A DNA stretch of 64,000 nucleotides, taken from NCBI RefSeq assembly GCF_017742235.1, contig NZ_JAGHKQ010000002.1, positions 124,001 through 188,000 of the forward strand, in the 5' to 3' direction. Below are positions 1 to 11,694 of the stretch, one piece after another (the stretch's first letter is position 1; each line of letters starts with the position of its first letter). The translations under genes and the position numbers were made by a program. The stretch comes from Bacillus sp. 165. Its GTDB lineage: Bacteria > Bacillota > Bacilli > Bacillales > Bacillaceae_G. The notes beneath the pieces are model-generated. The model saw nothing but the letters and a program-made list of their open reading frames with translations. It ran no database searches and had not been told where the DNA came from.

Positions 1-1
1 C

Positions 2-313
2 GTGGATTCTATTCCGTCTTCCGCGAATCAAGAAGATCATGTCAGCATGGGCACAATCGGATCTCGTCATGCACATCAAATTGTGCAAAACGTTCGCCGC
101 GTGTTGGCGATTGAAATGATTTGCGCGCTGCAAGCAACTGAATTCAGAGGTGTAGAAAAAATGGCTTCTCAAACAAAGGCATTTTACTACCAAGGGCGAC
201 AAGTTGTTCCGTCTATTACGAAAGACCGTGTATTTTCAACGGATATTGAAGAACTAACAAAATGGTTGAAAACAGCAGCTTGGTCAGTTAACCGTTTAGA
301 AACAACAAATTAA
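2..313 (+). CDS. hutH: Histidine ammonia-lyase, C-terminal part (cut by window edge)
   Basis: Deaminates L-histidine to trans-urocanate, first step of histidine degradation in the cytoplasm. Only the last ~103 codons lie in the window; the MIO-forming active-site segment is outside it. The family's conserved stretch [11 protein letters not shown] is visible near residues 6-16 of the fragment, and the stop is followed 15 bases later by hutU, which settles the identity. The reading frame is open at the left edge, so position 2 is not the real start. It is the upstream gene of a hutH-U-I-G run on the plus strand. Confidence 0.95.
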   Translation: MDSIPSSANQEDHVSMGTIGSRHAHQIVQNVRRVLAIEMICALQATEFRGVEKMASQTKAFYYQGRQVVPSITKDRVFSTDIEELTKWLKTAAWSVNRLETTN

Positions 314-328
314 AAGGAGAGAATAACC

Positions 329-1987
329 ATGGAAAAAACAGAAAAAATTATTCGTGCGCCACGAGGAACAGAATTGAATACGAAGGGCTGGATTCAAGAA
401 GCAGCGCTTCGCATGCTGATGAACAACCTAGATCCGGAAGTTGCAGAAAAACCGGAAGAATTAGTAGTGTATGGCGGTATTGGTAAAGCAGCTCGCAACT
501 GGGAGAGTTTTTCCAAGATTGTAGACACATTAAAAAACTTAGAAAACGATGAAACATTATTAGTTCAATCTGGAAAGCCGGTTGCAGTATTTAAATCTCA
601 TGAAGATGCACCGCGTGTGCTGCTTGCTAACTCTAATCTTGTTCCGAAGTGGGCAACATGGGAGCATTTCCGTGAATTAGAGAAAAAAGGCTTAATGATG
701 TACGGTCAAATGACAGCAGGAAGCTGGATTTATATCGGCACGCAAGGAATCTTACAAGGAACGTATGAAACGTTTGGGGAAGCTGCAAATCAGCATTTCA
801 ATGGTTCTTTAAAAGGGACGATAACAGTAACTGCAGGTCTTGGCGGTATGGGTGGAGCACAGCCTCTTGCTGTTACAATGAACGGCGGTGTAGTGATTGC
901 GATTGATGTGGATCGTCATCGTATTGAACGAAGATTAGAAACAAAGTATTGTGACATCCTTACGGAATCTTTAGACGAAGCATTGATGATTGCACAGGAA
1001 TATAAAGAGAAACAAGAGCCGCTATCAATCGGATTGCTAGGCAATGCAGCTGAAATTCTGCCGGAGCTTGTAAAACGCGGAATTACACCGGATTTATTGA
1101 CTGACCAAACATCAGCACATGATCCGTTGCATGGATATTTGCCAATCGGTATGACGCTTGAAGAAGCGGAAGCGATGCGAACAAATAATCCAGACGAATT
1201 AATCCGTCTTGCGAAAAAGAGCATGGCTGTTCATGTAGAAGCAATGCTTGAGCTGCAAACGAGAGGTGCTATCACTTTCGATTACGGTAATAATATTCGT
1301 CAAGTTGCATTTGATGAAGGTGTACAAAATGCTTTTGATTTCCCTGGATTTGTACCGGCGTTTATTCGTCCACTGTTCTGTGAAGGAAAAGGACCATTCC
1401 GCTGGGTAGCATTATCCGGTGATCCAGAGGATATTTATAAAACAGATGAAGTTATTTTACGTGAATTTGCTGATAATACTCATTTATGCAATTGGATTAA
1501 GATGGCTCGTGAAAAGGTAGAGTTCCAAGGGTTACCATCCCGTATTTGCTGGTTAGGGTACGGTGAACGCGCGAAATTTGGACGCATTATTAATGAAATG
1601 GTAGCAAAAGGAGAGCTGTCTGCACCGATCGTTATCGGCCGTGACCACCTGGACTGTGGATCTGTTGCGTCTCCTAACCGTGAAACAGAAGCTATGAAGG
1701 ATGGCAGTGATGCAGTGGCAGACTGGCCAATTTTAAACGCATTAATCAACGGTGTTAACGGTGCAAGCTGGGTATCTCTTCACCACGGCGGCGGTGTAGG
1801 TATGGGATATTCTTTACACTCAGGAATGGTTATTGTTGCAGATGGAACAGAAAAAGCGGCTAAGCGCTTAGAACGTGTCTTGACTTCTGACCCTGGTATG
1901 GGTGTAGTTCGCCATGTGGATGCAGGCTATGATTTAGCTGTACAAACGGCAAAAGAAAAAGGCGTTCATATCCCAATGATGGACTAA
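329..1987 (+). CDS. hutU: Urocanate hydratase
   Basis: Converts urocanate to 4-imidazolone-5-propionate using tightly bound NAD+. The 552-residue length is normal for the family. A glycine-rich NAD-binding stretch ([10 protein letters not shown]) lies near residue 170, and the conserved active-site cysteine region DHLDCGS lies near residue 440. The ATG is preceded by AAAGGAGAG at good spacing and only 15 bases separate it from hutH, so the two are probably co-transcribed. Two hairpins follow before hutI. Confidence 0.97.
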   Translation: MEKTEKIIRAPRGTELNTKGWIQEAALRMLMNNLDPEVAEKPEELVVYGGIGKAARNWESFSKIVDTLKNLENDETLLVQSGKPVAVFKSHEDAPRVLLANSNLVPKWATWEHFRELEKKGLMMYGQMTAGSWIYIGTQGILQGTYETFGEAANQHFNGSLKGTITVTAGLGGMGGAQPLAVTMNGGVVIAIDVDRHRIERRLETKYCDILTESLDEALMIAQEYKEKQEPLSIGLLGNAAEILPELVKRGITPDLLTDQTSAHDPLHGYLPIGMTLEEAEAMRTNNPDELIRLAKKSMAVHVEAMLELQTRGAITFDYGNNIRQVAFDEGVQNAFDFPGFVPAFIRPLFCEGKGPFRWVALSGDPEDIYKTDEVILREFADNTHLCNWIKMAREKVEFQGLPSRICWLGYGERAKFGRIINEMVAKGELSAPIVIGRDHLDCGSVASPNRETEAMKDGSDAVADWPILNALINGVNGASWVSLHHGGGVGMGYSLHSGMVIVADGTEKAAKRLERVLTSDPGMGVVRHVDAGYDLAVQTAKEKGVHIPMMD

Positions 1988-1991
1988 TGAC

Positions 1992-2019
1992 AAATCATGC
2001 CTGGCTTCAGGCATGATTT
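1992..2019 (+). terminator. Perfect hairpin downstream of hutU
   Basis: A 12-bp perfect inverted repeat (AAATCATGCCTG / CAGGCATGATTT) with a 4-base loop starts five bases after the hutU stop. The following T-run is short and interrupted (TTTCTTG), so it may be a partial terminator or an mRNA-processing/stability stem rather than a full stop. Confidence 0.55.
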
Positions 2020-2056
2020 CTTGCAAGATGCAGTATAACAGATTTGAGATTTTTAT

Positions 2057-2091
2057 AGCTGCCATGGTAATGGTACCTGGCAGCTTTTCTT
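2057..2091 (+). terminator. Second hairpin in the hutU-hutI gap
   Basis: AGCTGCCA and TGGCAGCT pair as an 8-bp perfect stem followed by TTTTCTT, directly upstream of the hutI ribosome site. It looks like a weak intrinsic terminator or attenuator inside the operon. Confidence 0.5.
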
Positions 2092-2093
2092 AA

Positions 2094-4300
<2,207 letters not shown>

Positions 4301-4304
4301 AATG

Positions 4305-4342
4305 AAAAACCAGTATCCTAGGATGCTGGTTTTCATTTTTTT
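4305..4342 (+). terminator. Intrinsic terminator after hutG
   Basis: AAAACCAG...CTGGTTTT stem with central ATCC/GGAT pairing, followed by CATTTTTTTT. It ends the hut operon. Confidence 0.85.
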
Positions 4343-4394
4343 TCGTCTATTAACTCTATCTTTCTCATATATATAGACAAGAGAGGGTGATAGA

Positions 4395-5543
4395 GTGAAA
4401 AAAAATAAAATTTATATACAACCGATTAAGCTGTATCGAATCGTTCCCGTTATGGCACTTGGCGTTTTTTTATTTTTCTTTTCAGCGACCATATTTTCGT
4501 CCTATTTGCAAAATCTAAAATCTTACCAAGTGAATCAATGGCTCGGCAATTTGTCCATAAAAGGATTTATGTATGCTTTGGAACAGGAAAATCATTACTT
4601 TTCAGAAGGGTTTTTTAAAGATAATAAACGGGAAACTGTAAGTTCTCTATTATTTTCTATTGCTACAGATATCCATACAGATGATATTCGCAGCTTAATA
4701 GGAAAAGAGATTCCAGGCATGTCTCAGTATTATTCGGAGATTTTAGTTGCAGGGGAAGGGACGGATCATACGAATATACCGAATGAGTCCAGTGTACCGC
4801 TAGACGAAATTGTTAAAGATAGACAAGTAGCAACAGATAAAGTTAATGAGGCAGATAAAGAGTCTCCGGCTGGGACACCGACGCAAATGCCGACTGGAAA
4901 GAATACAGTGCTTATTTACCACACACATAGCTGGGAGTCGTTTCTTCCATTAATACCAGGAGCTACTAAGCCAAACCAAGCTTCTAGTCCAAAGGTAAAT
5001 GTCTCTTTATTAGGAGATCGTCTTCAGAAGCGATTAGAAGCACAGGGAATACCCGTAGACCATGATAAAACAAATATTGGGGATTACTTGTCGAAAAAAG
5101 GATGGGATTGGTATAAATCTTATAATGCTTCACGCGAAGTCGTTGAGGAAGCTATGGCTCAGGATAAAAATATAACGTATTTAATTGATATTCATCGGGA
5201 CGACAGACGGAAGAAGGAAACAACGAAAGTTATTAATGGAAAGTCGTATGCAAGATTATATTTTATTGTTGGTATGGAAAATAAACAATATGAACAAAAT
5301 ATTGAGATTACAAAAGCAATTAATTCCTATTTAGAGGAAAAGTATTACGGAATTAGCCGCGGGATTTTCAAGAAATATTATAAGCAAGGAAACGGAGTAT
5401 ATAACCAAGATTTATCACCCCATGCGATGCTAATTGAAATTGGCGGCGTTGATAATACGTTAGAGGAGCTGTATAACACTGTTGATGTATTGGCAGAAGC
5501 GTTGAGTCATTATTATTGGCAAGCAGAAAAAGTAAACAATTAA
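4395..5543 (+). CDS. SpoIIP-family sporulation peptidoglycan hydrolase
   Basis: SpoIIP enzymes are membrane-anchored amidase/endopeptidases that, with SpoIID and SpoIIM, thin septal peptidoglycan during engulfment. This 382-residue protein has one N-terminal membrane helix (about residues 15-37), a variable linker, and the SpoIIP domain from about residue 170 with the metal-binding HTHSWE motif and the late glutamate in LIEIGG. The start is GTG behind GAGAGGGTGA. The length is close to the family norm. B. cereus-type genomes carry more than one SpoIIP-like gene, so I leave the symbol blank; this may be a paralogue rather than spoIIP beside gpr. Confidence 0.88.
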   Translation: MKKNKIYIQPIKLYRIVPVMALGVFLFFFSATIFSSYLQNLKSYQVNQWLGNLSIKGFMYALEQENHYFSEGFFKDNKRETVSSLLFSIATDIHTDDIRSLIGKEIPGMSQYYSEILVAGEGTDHTNIPNESSVPLDEIVKDRQVATDKVNEADKESPAGTPTQMPTGKNTVLIYHTHSWESFLPLIPGATKPNQASSPKVNVSLLGDRLQKRLEAQGIPVDHDKTNIGDYLSKKGWDWYKSYNASREVVEEAMAQDKNITYLIDIHRDDRRKKETTKVINGKSYARLYFIVGMENKQYEQNIEITKAINSYLEEKYYGISRGIFKKYYKQGNGVYNQDLSPHAMLIEIGGVDNTLEELYNTVDVLAEALSHYYWQAEKVNN

Positions 5544-5600
5544 TAGAGTAGGCCTTGTATAAATAGATTATAATGGTAGATATATGAAAGGAAGGAAAGC

Positions 5601-6239
5601 ATGAGAATCCTCTCATTGAATGTAGGAAAGCCTGTGAGAATAGAGTATGGAGGGAAAGATATAGAAACGGGCATTTATAAGAAGCCGGTTGATGATGTGT
5701 TATTTTTGTCAAAATTAAATTTTGAAGGTGATGGGCAAGCTGATTTAGTTCATCATGGCGGAGAAGATAAAGCGGTGTGTGTATATCCCTATGAGCATTA
5801 TGCATACTGGATTGAAAAATATAATATACCATTGGAGTATGGTGCATTTGGGGAAAATCTGACAACAAAAGGTATGACGGAAGAGGATATATGTATAGGT
5901 GATACGTTTCAACTAGGAGATGCTGTAGTACAAGTCAGCCAGCCCCGGCAGCCATGCTTTAAAATTGCGAAGAAGCATAATATAAAAGAATTTCCTGTCA
6001 TGATACAAAACACTGGATTTTCCGGTTATTATGCACGCGTATTACAAGAAGGAAACGTGCAGCCAACTTGTACGATGGAGCTGATTAGCCGCCATCCAGA
6101 GAGAATCTCTCTTTCATTTGCCAATCATACTATGTATCATGATAAAACAAATAAGGAAGCGATGCTGCAAATTGTGGCGGTAGAAGAACTGGCGGAGAGC
6201 TGGCGTAATCAGTTCGCAAAATACTTACAAAAATTATAA
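5601..6239 (+). CDS. MOSC domain protein, YiiM/YflK type
   Basis: A 212-residue MOSC (molybdenum cofactor sulfurase C-terminal) domain protein. Visible family features are the LVHHGGEDKAV stretch near residue 50, the GENLTT motif near residue 88, and the conserved cysteine in QPRQPCFK near residue 118. Relatives of the YiiM type take part in molybdenum-cofactor-dependent reduction of N-hydroxylated compounds; a function here is only inferred. GAAAGGAAGG precedes the ATG. It stands alone between the SpoIIP-like gene and a small unknown gene. Confidence 0.88.
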   Translation: MRILSLNVGKPVRIEYGGKDIETGIYKKPVDDVLFLSKLNFEGDGQADLVHHGGEDKAVCVYPYEHYAYWIEKYNIPLEYGAFGENLTTKGMTEEDICIGDTFQLGDAVVQVSQPRQPCFKIAKKHNIKEFPVMIQNTGFSGYYARVLQEGNVQPTCTMELISRHPERISLSFANHTMYHDKTNKEAMLQIVAVEELAESWRNQFAKYLQKL

Positions 6240-6315
6240 GAAGCATACTTCTGGATTAAAATAAAGGTGTATTATTTTCTTCTGTCGAAGTGTAAATGAT
6301 GGGAGGAATGACCAA

Positions 6316-6519
6316 ATGGCTAAATGTTTGTATTTAATAGAGTATAATACTGAAACAATAGTCGTAGCTGCAGAGGATTCTCAAGAGGCATTAAATAGTT
6401 GGATAACAAAAGTACAAGAAGAATGTGAAAGAGACTGGAGCAAAGTTAAGTTCCAACCTAAAGATTTTAGGGTTAAGGAACTTTGTAACGAAAATTTAGT
6501 GATTAGAGCACCCAAATAA
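6316..6519 (+). CDS. Small unknown protein (67 aa)
   Basis: I do not recognise this protein. It is supported as a gene by a good ribosome site (GGGAGG, 9 bases before ATG), coding-like composition and a hairpin right at its stop. It begins MAKCLYLIEYNTE, has no membrane segment, and is rich in charged residues and tryptophan, as in a small cytosolic protein. Confidence 0.6.
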   Translation: MAKCLYLIEYNTETIVVAAEDSQEALNSWITKVQEECERDWSKVKFQPKDFRVKELCNENLVIRAPK

Positions 6520-6532
6520 TGGGTGCTTTTGA
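6507..6532 (+). terminator. Hairpin at the end of the 67-aa gene
   Basis: AGCACCCA / TGGGTGCT, an 8-bp stem with a 5-base loop, overlaps the stop codon and is followed by TTTT. Confidence 0.65.
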
Positions 6533-6749
6533 GTTTGAAAAGTAAATTAAGTTAAAATCCTACATATTATTAAGAAGGTAATATTTAATATAGATATTCA
6601 ATTAAAATAATTTCTATTTATATCTGTCAACAGCAGAAGCTGGCATGTAAGACAAAGTTATCTTGCTATATTCTATATTTGCGCAATTAATTCGGTTTTC
6701 ATAGCAATCGTATGAAAATTGATGATATAAATTAAATAATCAAAAAGTA

Positions 6750-6779
6750 TTGACGATGATAATGGCATCGTGGTATTAT
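6750..6779 (+). promoter_or_regulatory. SigmaA-type promoter for the CarD gene
   Basis: TTGACG at 6750-6755 and TATTAT at 6774-6779, separated by 18 bases, each one mismatch from consensus. It lies about 70 bases before the chosen start. The rest of 6533-6749 is AT-rich with no gene that I can see. Confidence 0.6.
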
Positions 6780-6846
6780 TATAAATTTGATAAAAAATAG
6801 AATCTGTGATATCATTAAAAAGTCAGCATATATGGAGGTGGATTAT

Positions 6847-7308
6847 TTGTTTCAAATCGGCGATAACATTGTTTATCCAATGCATGGAGCAGGTGTAATT
6901 GAAGCGATAGAAGAAAAAGAGGTTTTAGGAAAAACACAGCAATATTATGTCGTGAAGATGGTAATCAATAATATGCAAGTGATGATTCCTATAAATCAAA
7001 TGTCAAATTCGAGTATACGTCCAGTTATTGATCCAAGTGCATTGAAAAACGTATTACACATTTTTCAATATGGAGAATCAGATAAGTCACTTTCATGGAA
7101 ACAAAGGTATAAGATGAATACAGAAAAAATAAAAACAGGTAAAATACAAGATGGTGCTGAAGTGGTGCGCGATTTAATGAGAATGGAAAGAGAAAAAGCG
7201 CTTAATGGAAGCGAAAAGAAAATGCTGAACAATGCACAGGAAATGTTAATGAGTGAACTGGGTTTAATTGAAGGAATTACTGAAAATCAAATCAAAAGCT
7301 TCTGTTAA
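6847..7308 (+). CDS. CarD-family transcription regulator
   Basis: CarD-family proteins bind the RNA polymerase beta subunit through an N-terminal Tudor-like domain and modulate promoter opening. This one begins FQIGDNIVYPMHGAGVIE, a typical family start, followed by an alpha-helical basic C-terminal DNA-binding half. I use the TTG at 6847 because GGAGGTGG sits just upstream and it gives the usual N-terminus (153 aa). The upstream in-frame TTG at 6787 adds 20 atypical residues. Confidence 0.88.
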   Translation: MFQIGDNIVYPMHGAGVIEAIEEKEVLGKTQQYYVVKMVINNMQVMIPINQMSNSSIRPVIDPSALKNVLHIFQYGESDKSLSWKQRYKMNTEKIKTGKIQDGAEVVRDLMRMEREKALNGSEKKMLNNAQEMLMSELGLIEGITENQIKSFC

Positions 7309-7690
7309 AATGGAAGCTAGATACTACATTGTGTTTTTTGAAACAGTCTAACTGTGTTTTCATTAGGGTTATTGCGATACGAGAATTACTTCAGTGCAAT
7401 TTTACTTCTTTAACTCTCTAGTATTATCCCCTTTTATTACCTCTACAGTCTGGTTTGATACATTTTTGTTTATGATTTTTTACGTACATTCAATATTTCA
7501 CCAAATATTTTAATATTAGCAGCAATTTAGATTTATAAACCTGATTCACACTGGCACGGTCAAGGAGCCGTAAGGATGGAAGAGAGGCAGGGCTTTCGTT
7601 GTTTCAGGTATACCTAAACTAGTCATTTTTCCTGCATCTTCAAAAAATTCCTTTATTAGCTGATTACTCTAAAAGGAGAAACTGGTAATA
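7309..7690. other. Gene-free stretch
   Basis: About 380 AT-rich bases between the CarD gene and the cold-shock terminator. I see no ORF with a ribosome site. A slightly GC-richer patch near 7555-7600 may be an old remnant but matches nothing I recognise. Confidence 0.4.
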
Positions 7691-7723
7691 AAAAAAGGCC
7701 CCTAATGAATAGGAGCCTTTTTT
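7691..7723 (-). terminator. Terminator of the cold-shock gene
   Basis: AAAAAAGGC..CCTA and TAGGAGCCTTTTTT form a 14-bp near-perfect stem with a 5-base loop just beyond the cold-shock stop. It is flanked by A and T runs, so it can work on both strands. Confidence 0.85.
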
Positions 7724-7724
7724 G

Positions 7725-7922
7725 TTACTTTTGAACGTTAGCAGCTTGTGCTCCACGAGGACCTTGAGTAATTTCAAATGTAACTGTTTGACCTTCTTCT
7801 AATGACTTGAAACCGTCGCCTTGAATAGCAGAGAAGTGAACAAAAATATCATCTTGACCTTCTACCTCAATGAAACCGAAACCTTTTTCTGCATTAAACC
7901 ATTTTACTTTACCTTGTAACAT
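7725..7922 (-). CDS. Cold-shock protein (CspA/CspD family)
   Basis: A 65-residue single-stranded nucleic-acid-binding beta-barrel that acts as an RNA chaperone. RNP1 (KGFGFI) and RNP2 (DIFVHF) are intact and the start [13 protein letters not shown] is diagnostic. The start at 7922 follows AGGAGGAAT; the 14 extra upstream codons of the open frame are leader. It most resembles B. subtilis CspD, but Bacillus carries several paralogues. A long untranslated leader (to about 8050) is likely, as is usual for cold-shock mRNAs. Confidence 0.95.
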   Translation of the reverse strand: MLQGKVKWFNAEKGFGFIEVEGQDDIFVHFSAIQGDGFKSLEEGQTVTFEITQGPRGAQAANVQK

Positions 7923-8431
7923 AAATATTCCTCCTGTGTGGATAATTCCACATTGTATTACCATTCCTGCTCTCCATACTCATTCAAGACGATTGTTTAT
8001 ATATTCCTTCTATCAATCATATAACGAACAAAAATAATTAACTTTATTGTAACATGGTTTTTAGAAAAAAGATACAAGTAAATATTAATTATTTTTTCTG
8101 ATTGTTCGGATAAATATGTAAATATTTTTCTGTAGTAGTGGAGGGCAGTAATAAAGAATAAGAAAGGAGTATGTTCATAATAGAAGAAGCAGGTAACATT
8201 CTAATAACGTTAAACAATATTGTTAGAATACTATTAGAGAAGATGGTCTCGTTTTCTTTATTCTGTATTTACAATGTGCGCATGAGTACTGTAAACAAGA
8301 AGAGGTGTAAGTAATCATACAAAGATTGTAGTCAAAAATCAGTCTTAAGTCTAATTACCAAATAACCTGTCTTGATGTAAAATATTATTATAAATATAAG
8401 AACCCAAGTGGTTCAAAGGAGTATAGGGTAA
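7923..8431. other. Cold-shock leader/promoter region and gene-free stretch
   Basis: The part up to about 8060 is the 5' untranslated leader of the minus-strand cold-shock gene, with a candidate -10 TACAAT (minus strand) near 8049-8054. From 8140 to 8431 there is a 47-codon open frame (8171-8314) whose Shine-Dalgarno is too close to its ATG; I do not call it. Confidence 0.4.
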
Positions 8432-8740
8432 ATGGAGCATAAGGGACTTAAAATATTGATTCACGCTAGTACTTGGTTTGCGCCTGTACTGGCTCCTCTC
8501 ATTGTTTATCTTCTCATTTCGGATCGGGACATAAAAAGCTTATCTTTGCAAGCAGTCGTATTCCACTTTGTTATAGGTATATTGATTGGTATTTCAGCTT
8601 TCTTCTCGTGGGTGTTAATCGGTCTGCCGTTTCTTGTAGTGTTTAGCTTGATGGCTTTAATCGTTCCGATCATTGGTATTATCCGTGCGGCTAACGACCG
8701 TCCGTTTCAATATCCTATCGTTGGCTCATGGTTTAAGTAA
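8432..8740 (+). CDS. DUF4870 (Tic20-like) membrane protein
   Basis: A 102-residue integral membrane protein with about three hydrophobic helices and a late IIGIIRAANDRPFQYP segment characteristic of DUF4870 proteins. Function is unknown in the family. AAAGGAG lies 10 bases before the ATG. It is a single gene with its own terminator. Confidence 0.82.
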   Translation: MEHKGLKILIHASTWFAPVLAPLIVYLLISDRDIKSLSLQAVVFHFVIGILIGISAFFSWVLIGLPFLVVFSLMALIVPIIGIIRAANDRPFQYPIVGSWFK

Positions 8741-8785
8741 GAGCATGATGTTAAGTCGCGGAGATTACAAATTAGAGCAGGACAA

Positions 8786-8820
8786 ACATGCAATCCTTTT
8801 GCGGGATTGCATGTTTTACG
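8786..8820 (+). terminator. Terminator after the DUF4870 gene
   Basis: ACATGCAATCC / GGATTGCATGT perfect stem followed by TTTACGTTTT. Confidence 0.75.
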
Positions 8821-8989
8821 TTTTGCATAGTACAAATATACCTTTGAGTTAGAAATAAGAAAAATACAGCATGTTGAACAAATTAGACTACAGTTGCTTT
8901 CCTGAAATAAAAAAGGAATGGGCGAGACGGGTATAGAAATAGTAGTATGACGAGTTCGATAAAGTAGGGATTCAATTGCATAATATTCC

Positions 8990-9483
8990 AAAAAAATACA
9001 TATTATTGGTTCAATGGGTAGCGGTAAACAACCTTAGCAAGAATACTGTCCTCTAAATTGCTTATTCCGTATTATGAATTAGACAACATTGTATAGAAGA
9101 AGACAAAAAATGGCGATAGCAGAAACAGTGAAGAAGAAAGAGATGCACTTCTTCAAAATATCCTTAATTCTGATGAATGGATTGTAGAGGGCGTTCACTA
9201 TGAATGGGTATCTTCCAGCTTTCAGCATGCTGACCTCATAGTGTTTTTAAATACAGGTGCCTCGAAAAGGAAATATGGAATTATAAAACGATTTATATTA
9301 CAGAAGCTGCGAATAGAAAAAGCTAACTATACACCAAGCTTCACCATATTTAGAAAGATGTTTGAGTGGAATAAACGATTTGAAGAAGTTAATAAACAAG
9401 AAATATTAATAATGTTAAATAAATATGGTAAAAAAGTAATAGTATTACAAGATAACACAAACTTCGAGGGCTATTTTAGCTGA
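8990..9483 (+). pseudogene. Decayed P-loop nucleotide kinase-like gene (DNA topology modulation/FlaR-like)
   Basis: The reading frame must be switched to recover one protein. Walker A (IIGSMGSGK) is read from 8990; one A is missing in the following A-run near 9023-9027, after which TTLARILSSKLLIPYYELDNIV continues in another frame until an in-frame TAG at 9094-9096, where the family has tryptophan. The rest (EEERDALLQN, DEWIVEG, DLIVFLNT) is open to 9483. No start codon remains, because TAA lies three codons upstream of the first lysines. Relatives are small P-loop kinases annotated as DNA topology modulation proteins. Three lesions make it non-functional. Confidence 0.8.
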
Positions 9484-9510
9484 ATTACATAAGGATGGGA
9501 GAGAGTGTAT

Positions 9511-9978
9511 ATGTCGTTTCAGCGAGTGTGCAACTATATAAAGAGGTTTGATGAAAATTTGGAACCGATCCAGTTTCAAGAGCAAACAAACACAGTAGAG
9601 GAGGCCGCGAGAGCACTTGGCATTGAAGGGGCGCAAATTGCTAAAACGATTTTATTTAAATCGAACAAACGGTTCGGTTTATTTGTAACTGCTGGAGATG
9701 TGAGGGTCAATTCAAAAAAGGTTAAACGGCTGCTTGGCGGGGGAAAGCCGAAACTAGCAACGCCTGAGGAGGTCAAAGATATAACGGGATTTCAAATCGG
9801 CGGTGTTTGTCCCTTTGCATTACATACTGATGTGCCTGTTTTTTTGGATGAATCATTGAAAAGGTTCGCTGTTGTATACACAGCGGCAGGAACCGCCCAA
9901 TCCGTTTTGCCCATCACATTTGAAAAGCTTCGAGGTATTACAAGAGGTGAGGTCATTAATGCCCGAGATGCGGAATAA
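9511..9978 (+). CDS. YbaK/EbsC-family aminoacyl-tRNA deacylase
   Basis: YbaK-domain proteins hydrolyse mischarged tRNAs, for example Cys-tRNA(Pro). The 155-residue single-domain protein shows the family lysine in IAKTILFK (near residue 47), the GGGKPKLATPEEV segment and the GGVCPF glycine/cysteine motif near residue 96. I prefer ATG at 9511 (GGGAG upstream) to the GTG at 9505. Its substrate specificity cannot be read from sequence. Confidence 0.88.
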   Translation: MSFQRVCNYIKRFDENLEPIQFQEQTNTVEEAARALGIEGAQIAKTILFKSNKRFGLFVTAGDVRVNSKKVKRLLGGGKPKLATPEEVKDITGFQIGGVCPFALHTDVPVFLDESLKRFAVVYTAAGTAQSVLPITFEKLRGITRGEVINARDAE

Positions 9979-9995
9979 ACTTTATACGGATAAAA

Positions 9996-10033
9996 AACAA
10001 GCCTAACTGTGCAAGCAAGTTAGGCTTGTTTTG
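9996..10033 (+). terminator. Bidirectional terminator between ybaK-like and yitT-like genes
   Basis: ACAAGCCTAACT / AGTTAGGCTTGT stem, with A-run before and TTTT after. It serves the converging genes on both strands. Confidence 0.8.
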
Positions 10034-10041
10034 GTATGATA

Positions 10042-10851
10042 TCAATTCCGATGAAAGAGTCCCATTACTTCTTGTGTTTCGGTAATGTTAACAAATGCTT
10101 TAGCGTCCACCTCATTAATCAAGTCTTTTACATCTGCTAATTGATATCGGGTGATAACTGTCATTAAAATTTTCCGATTCTCACCAGAGTAAGCTCCTTG
10201 CCCATCCATCATGGTGATGCCTCGATATAAATTGGAAAGAAGCTTTTGTTTCATTTCTTCCCCTTTATTTGTAATAATTGTGAGCGTCAGCTTAATATGT
10301 TTTGTGTGAATAGAATCTACCACTTTACCGGTAACATAAATAGAAACAAGTGTATAGAGTGCAGCATCCCAAGTGAAAATAAAACCGGAAATAAACACTA
10401 CTACCCCGTTCATTGCTGAAATTAATGCTCCCAAAGGAAAATCCTTTTTCTTTGTTAACAGCATAGCGATAATGTCAAATCCTCCAGATGAACCAGAAAC
10501 CCGGAAGATGAGACCAATGCCAACCCCTGTCAGAACTCCACCGAACAACGATGATAGCAATGGTTCATTTGAAATCGATTCTATAGGAATGACAGCAAGG
10601 CTGACTGAAAGTGTCGTAACGGATAAAATTGTATAGAAGATAAAGCGTTTGCCTAGTTTCATGACCCCTAAAATTAAAAGAGGAAGGTTTAGCAAAAAGT
10701 TCATGAGACCGGTACTGAGAGGGGTAATAAGTCCAATCATAATTGCTATGCCGCTTATTCCGCTGCTTAATATTTGATGCGGTATAAGAAAAAGATTGTA
10801 GGCCACAGCCACTAGAATAGAACCAAGAATAATAACGAATAGTCTGTACAT
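10042..10851 (-). CDS. YitT family membrane protein (DUF161 + DUF2179)
   Basis: A 269-residue protein with about five transmembrane helices in the first 180 residues (YitT membrane domain) and a soluble C-terminal DUF2179 domain from about residue 205 (RGITMMDGQGAYSGENRKIL is typical). No transport substrate is established for the family. Bacillus has several paralogues and this is not placed among them. It is a single gene convergent with the YbaK-like gene. Confidence 0.9.
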   Translation of the reverse strand: MYRLFVIILGSILVAVAYNLFLIPHQILSSGISGIAIMIGLITPLSTGLMNFLLNLPLLILGVMKLGKRFIFYTILSVTTLSVSLAVIPIESISNEPLLSSLFGGVLTGVGIGLIFRVSGSSGGFDIIAMLLTKKKDFPLGALISAMNGVVVFISGFIFTWDAALYTLVSIYVTGKVVDSIHTKHIKLTLTIITNKGEEMKQKLLSNLYRGITMMDGQGAYSGENRKILMTVITRYQLADVKDLINEVDAKAFVNITETQEVMGLFHRN

Positions 10852-11116
10852 AGCATCCCCCTATTTAGAATCGTGCCTGAAACCTATATATCCTTAATTA
10901 TATTGAGGGAATAGTAAAAAGGAAGTTAAAAGTTTTTTCTGAAATATTTGTTAAAAATAGGAAAAGATGATAGGTCATCTAATGTAAAATATAGTAGTTT
11001 TTATCTTGTTTATATCGAATACAGTGGAAGTGGCTGCTCCTAAAGCGCTCTCGAGAGGCAGATGTATAATATTTTCTTTTTTATAGCACACTAAGTAGAA
11101 AAGGGAGATGTGGATT

Positions 11117-11569
11117 ATGAGTCAAACTGCTATATTGTTAATCAAGTTTATTTCTTGTGTGATTGCTTTCGCGATCGGTTTGGATGTGTTCTTCGAGGCA
11201 ACGTTTGTGGATATTCTATCCTTTAGTTTACTTGTTACTGTTGTGTCATATATGTTAGTAGATCGAATCATTTTACCACAATTAGGAAACAGAGCCGCAC
11301 TCATAATTGACTTTCTTTTAGTGTATATGAGTGTATGGATTTTTGGGAATATCCTGTTAAACAGCTATATGCAAATTGCATGGGGCAGTATTATATCCGC
11401 GATTGTCATTACTGCAGTGGAAGTATTTGTACATTTGAATGTAAAGGATGACCTGTCGTCGATTCGGACAGAAGAACGAAAGGGAAATTCATTTAATCCG
11501 AAGCTGGCATTTGGCACCGAATTTGCAGAAGAAGAGGATATTTGGGATGAAGAATCGCACAAAAAGTAG
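11117..11569 (+). CDS. YndM family membrane protein (DUF2512)
   Basis: About 150 residues with four hydrophobic helices in the first ~110, then an acidic C-terminal tail. The pattern matches Bacillus YndM/DUF2512 proteins, whose function is unknown. AAGGGAG abuts the ATG at 11108 but sits 9 bases before ATG 11117, so the second start is chosen. A strong terminator follows. Confidence 0.82.
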   Translation: MSQTAILLIKFISCVIAFAIGLDVFFEATFVDILSFSLLVTVVSYMLVDRIILPQLGNRAALIIDFLLVYMSVWIFGNILLNSYMQIAWGSIISAIVITAVEVFVHLNVKDDLSSIRTEERKGNSFNPKLAFGTEFAEEEDIWDEESHKK

Positions 11570-11651
11570 ACATTTGAGGCACTGTCTTGAAATACAATGC
11601 TTAAAGTAAGGTGCTTTTTACTTCGTTTTGTTAGGACTATAATGCTTACCT

Positions 11652-11694
11652 AAAAAAACTGAGCACGGATTATGTTCCCGTGCTCAGTTTTTTA
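11652..11694 (+). terminator. Bidirectional terminator
   Basis: AAAAAACTGAGCACGG / CCGTGCTCAGTTTTTT is a near-perfect 16-bp stem with T-runs on both strands, between the YndM-like gene and the converging lipoprotein gene. Confidence 0.88.

Noticed and set aside
5368-5868. 166-codon minus-strand open frame
   Set aside because: It lies opposite the SpoIIP-like and MOSC genes, both of which have clear family motifs; no ribosome site.
8171-8314. 47-codon open frame after AGAAAGGAGT
   Set aside because: The Shine-Dalgarno is only about one base from the ATG, and the product shows no recognisable pattern.
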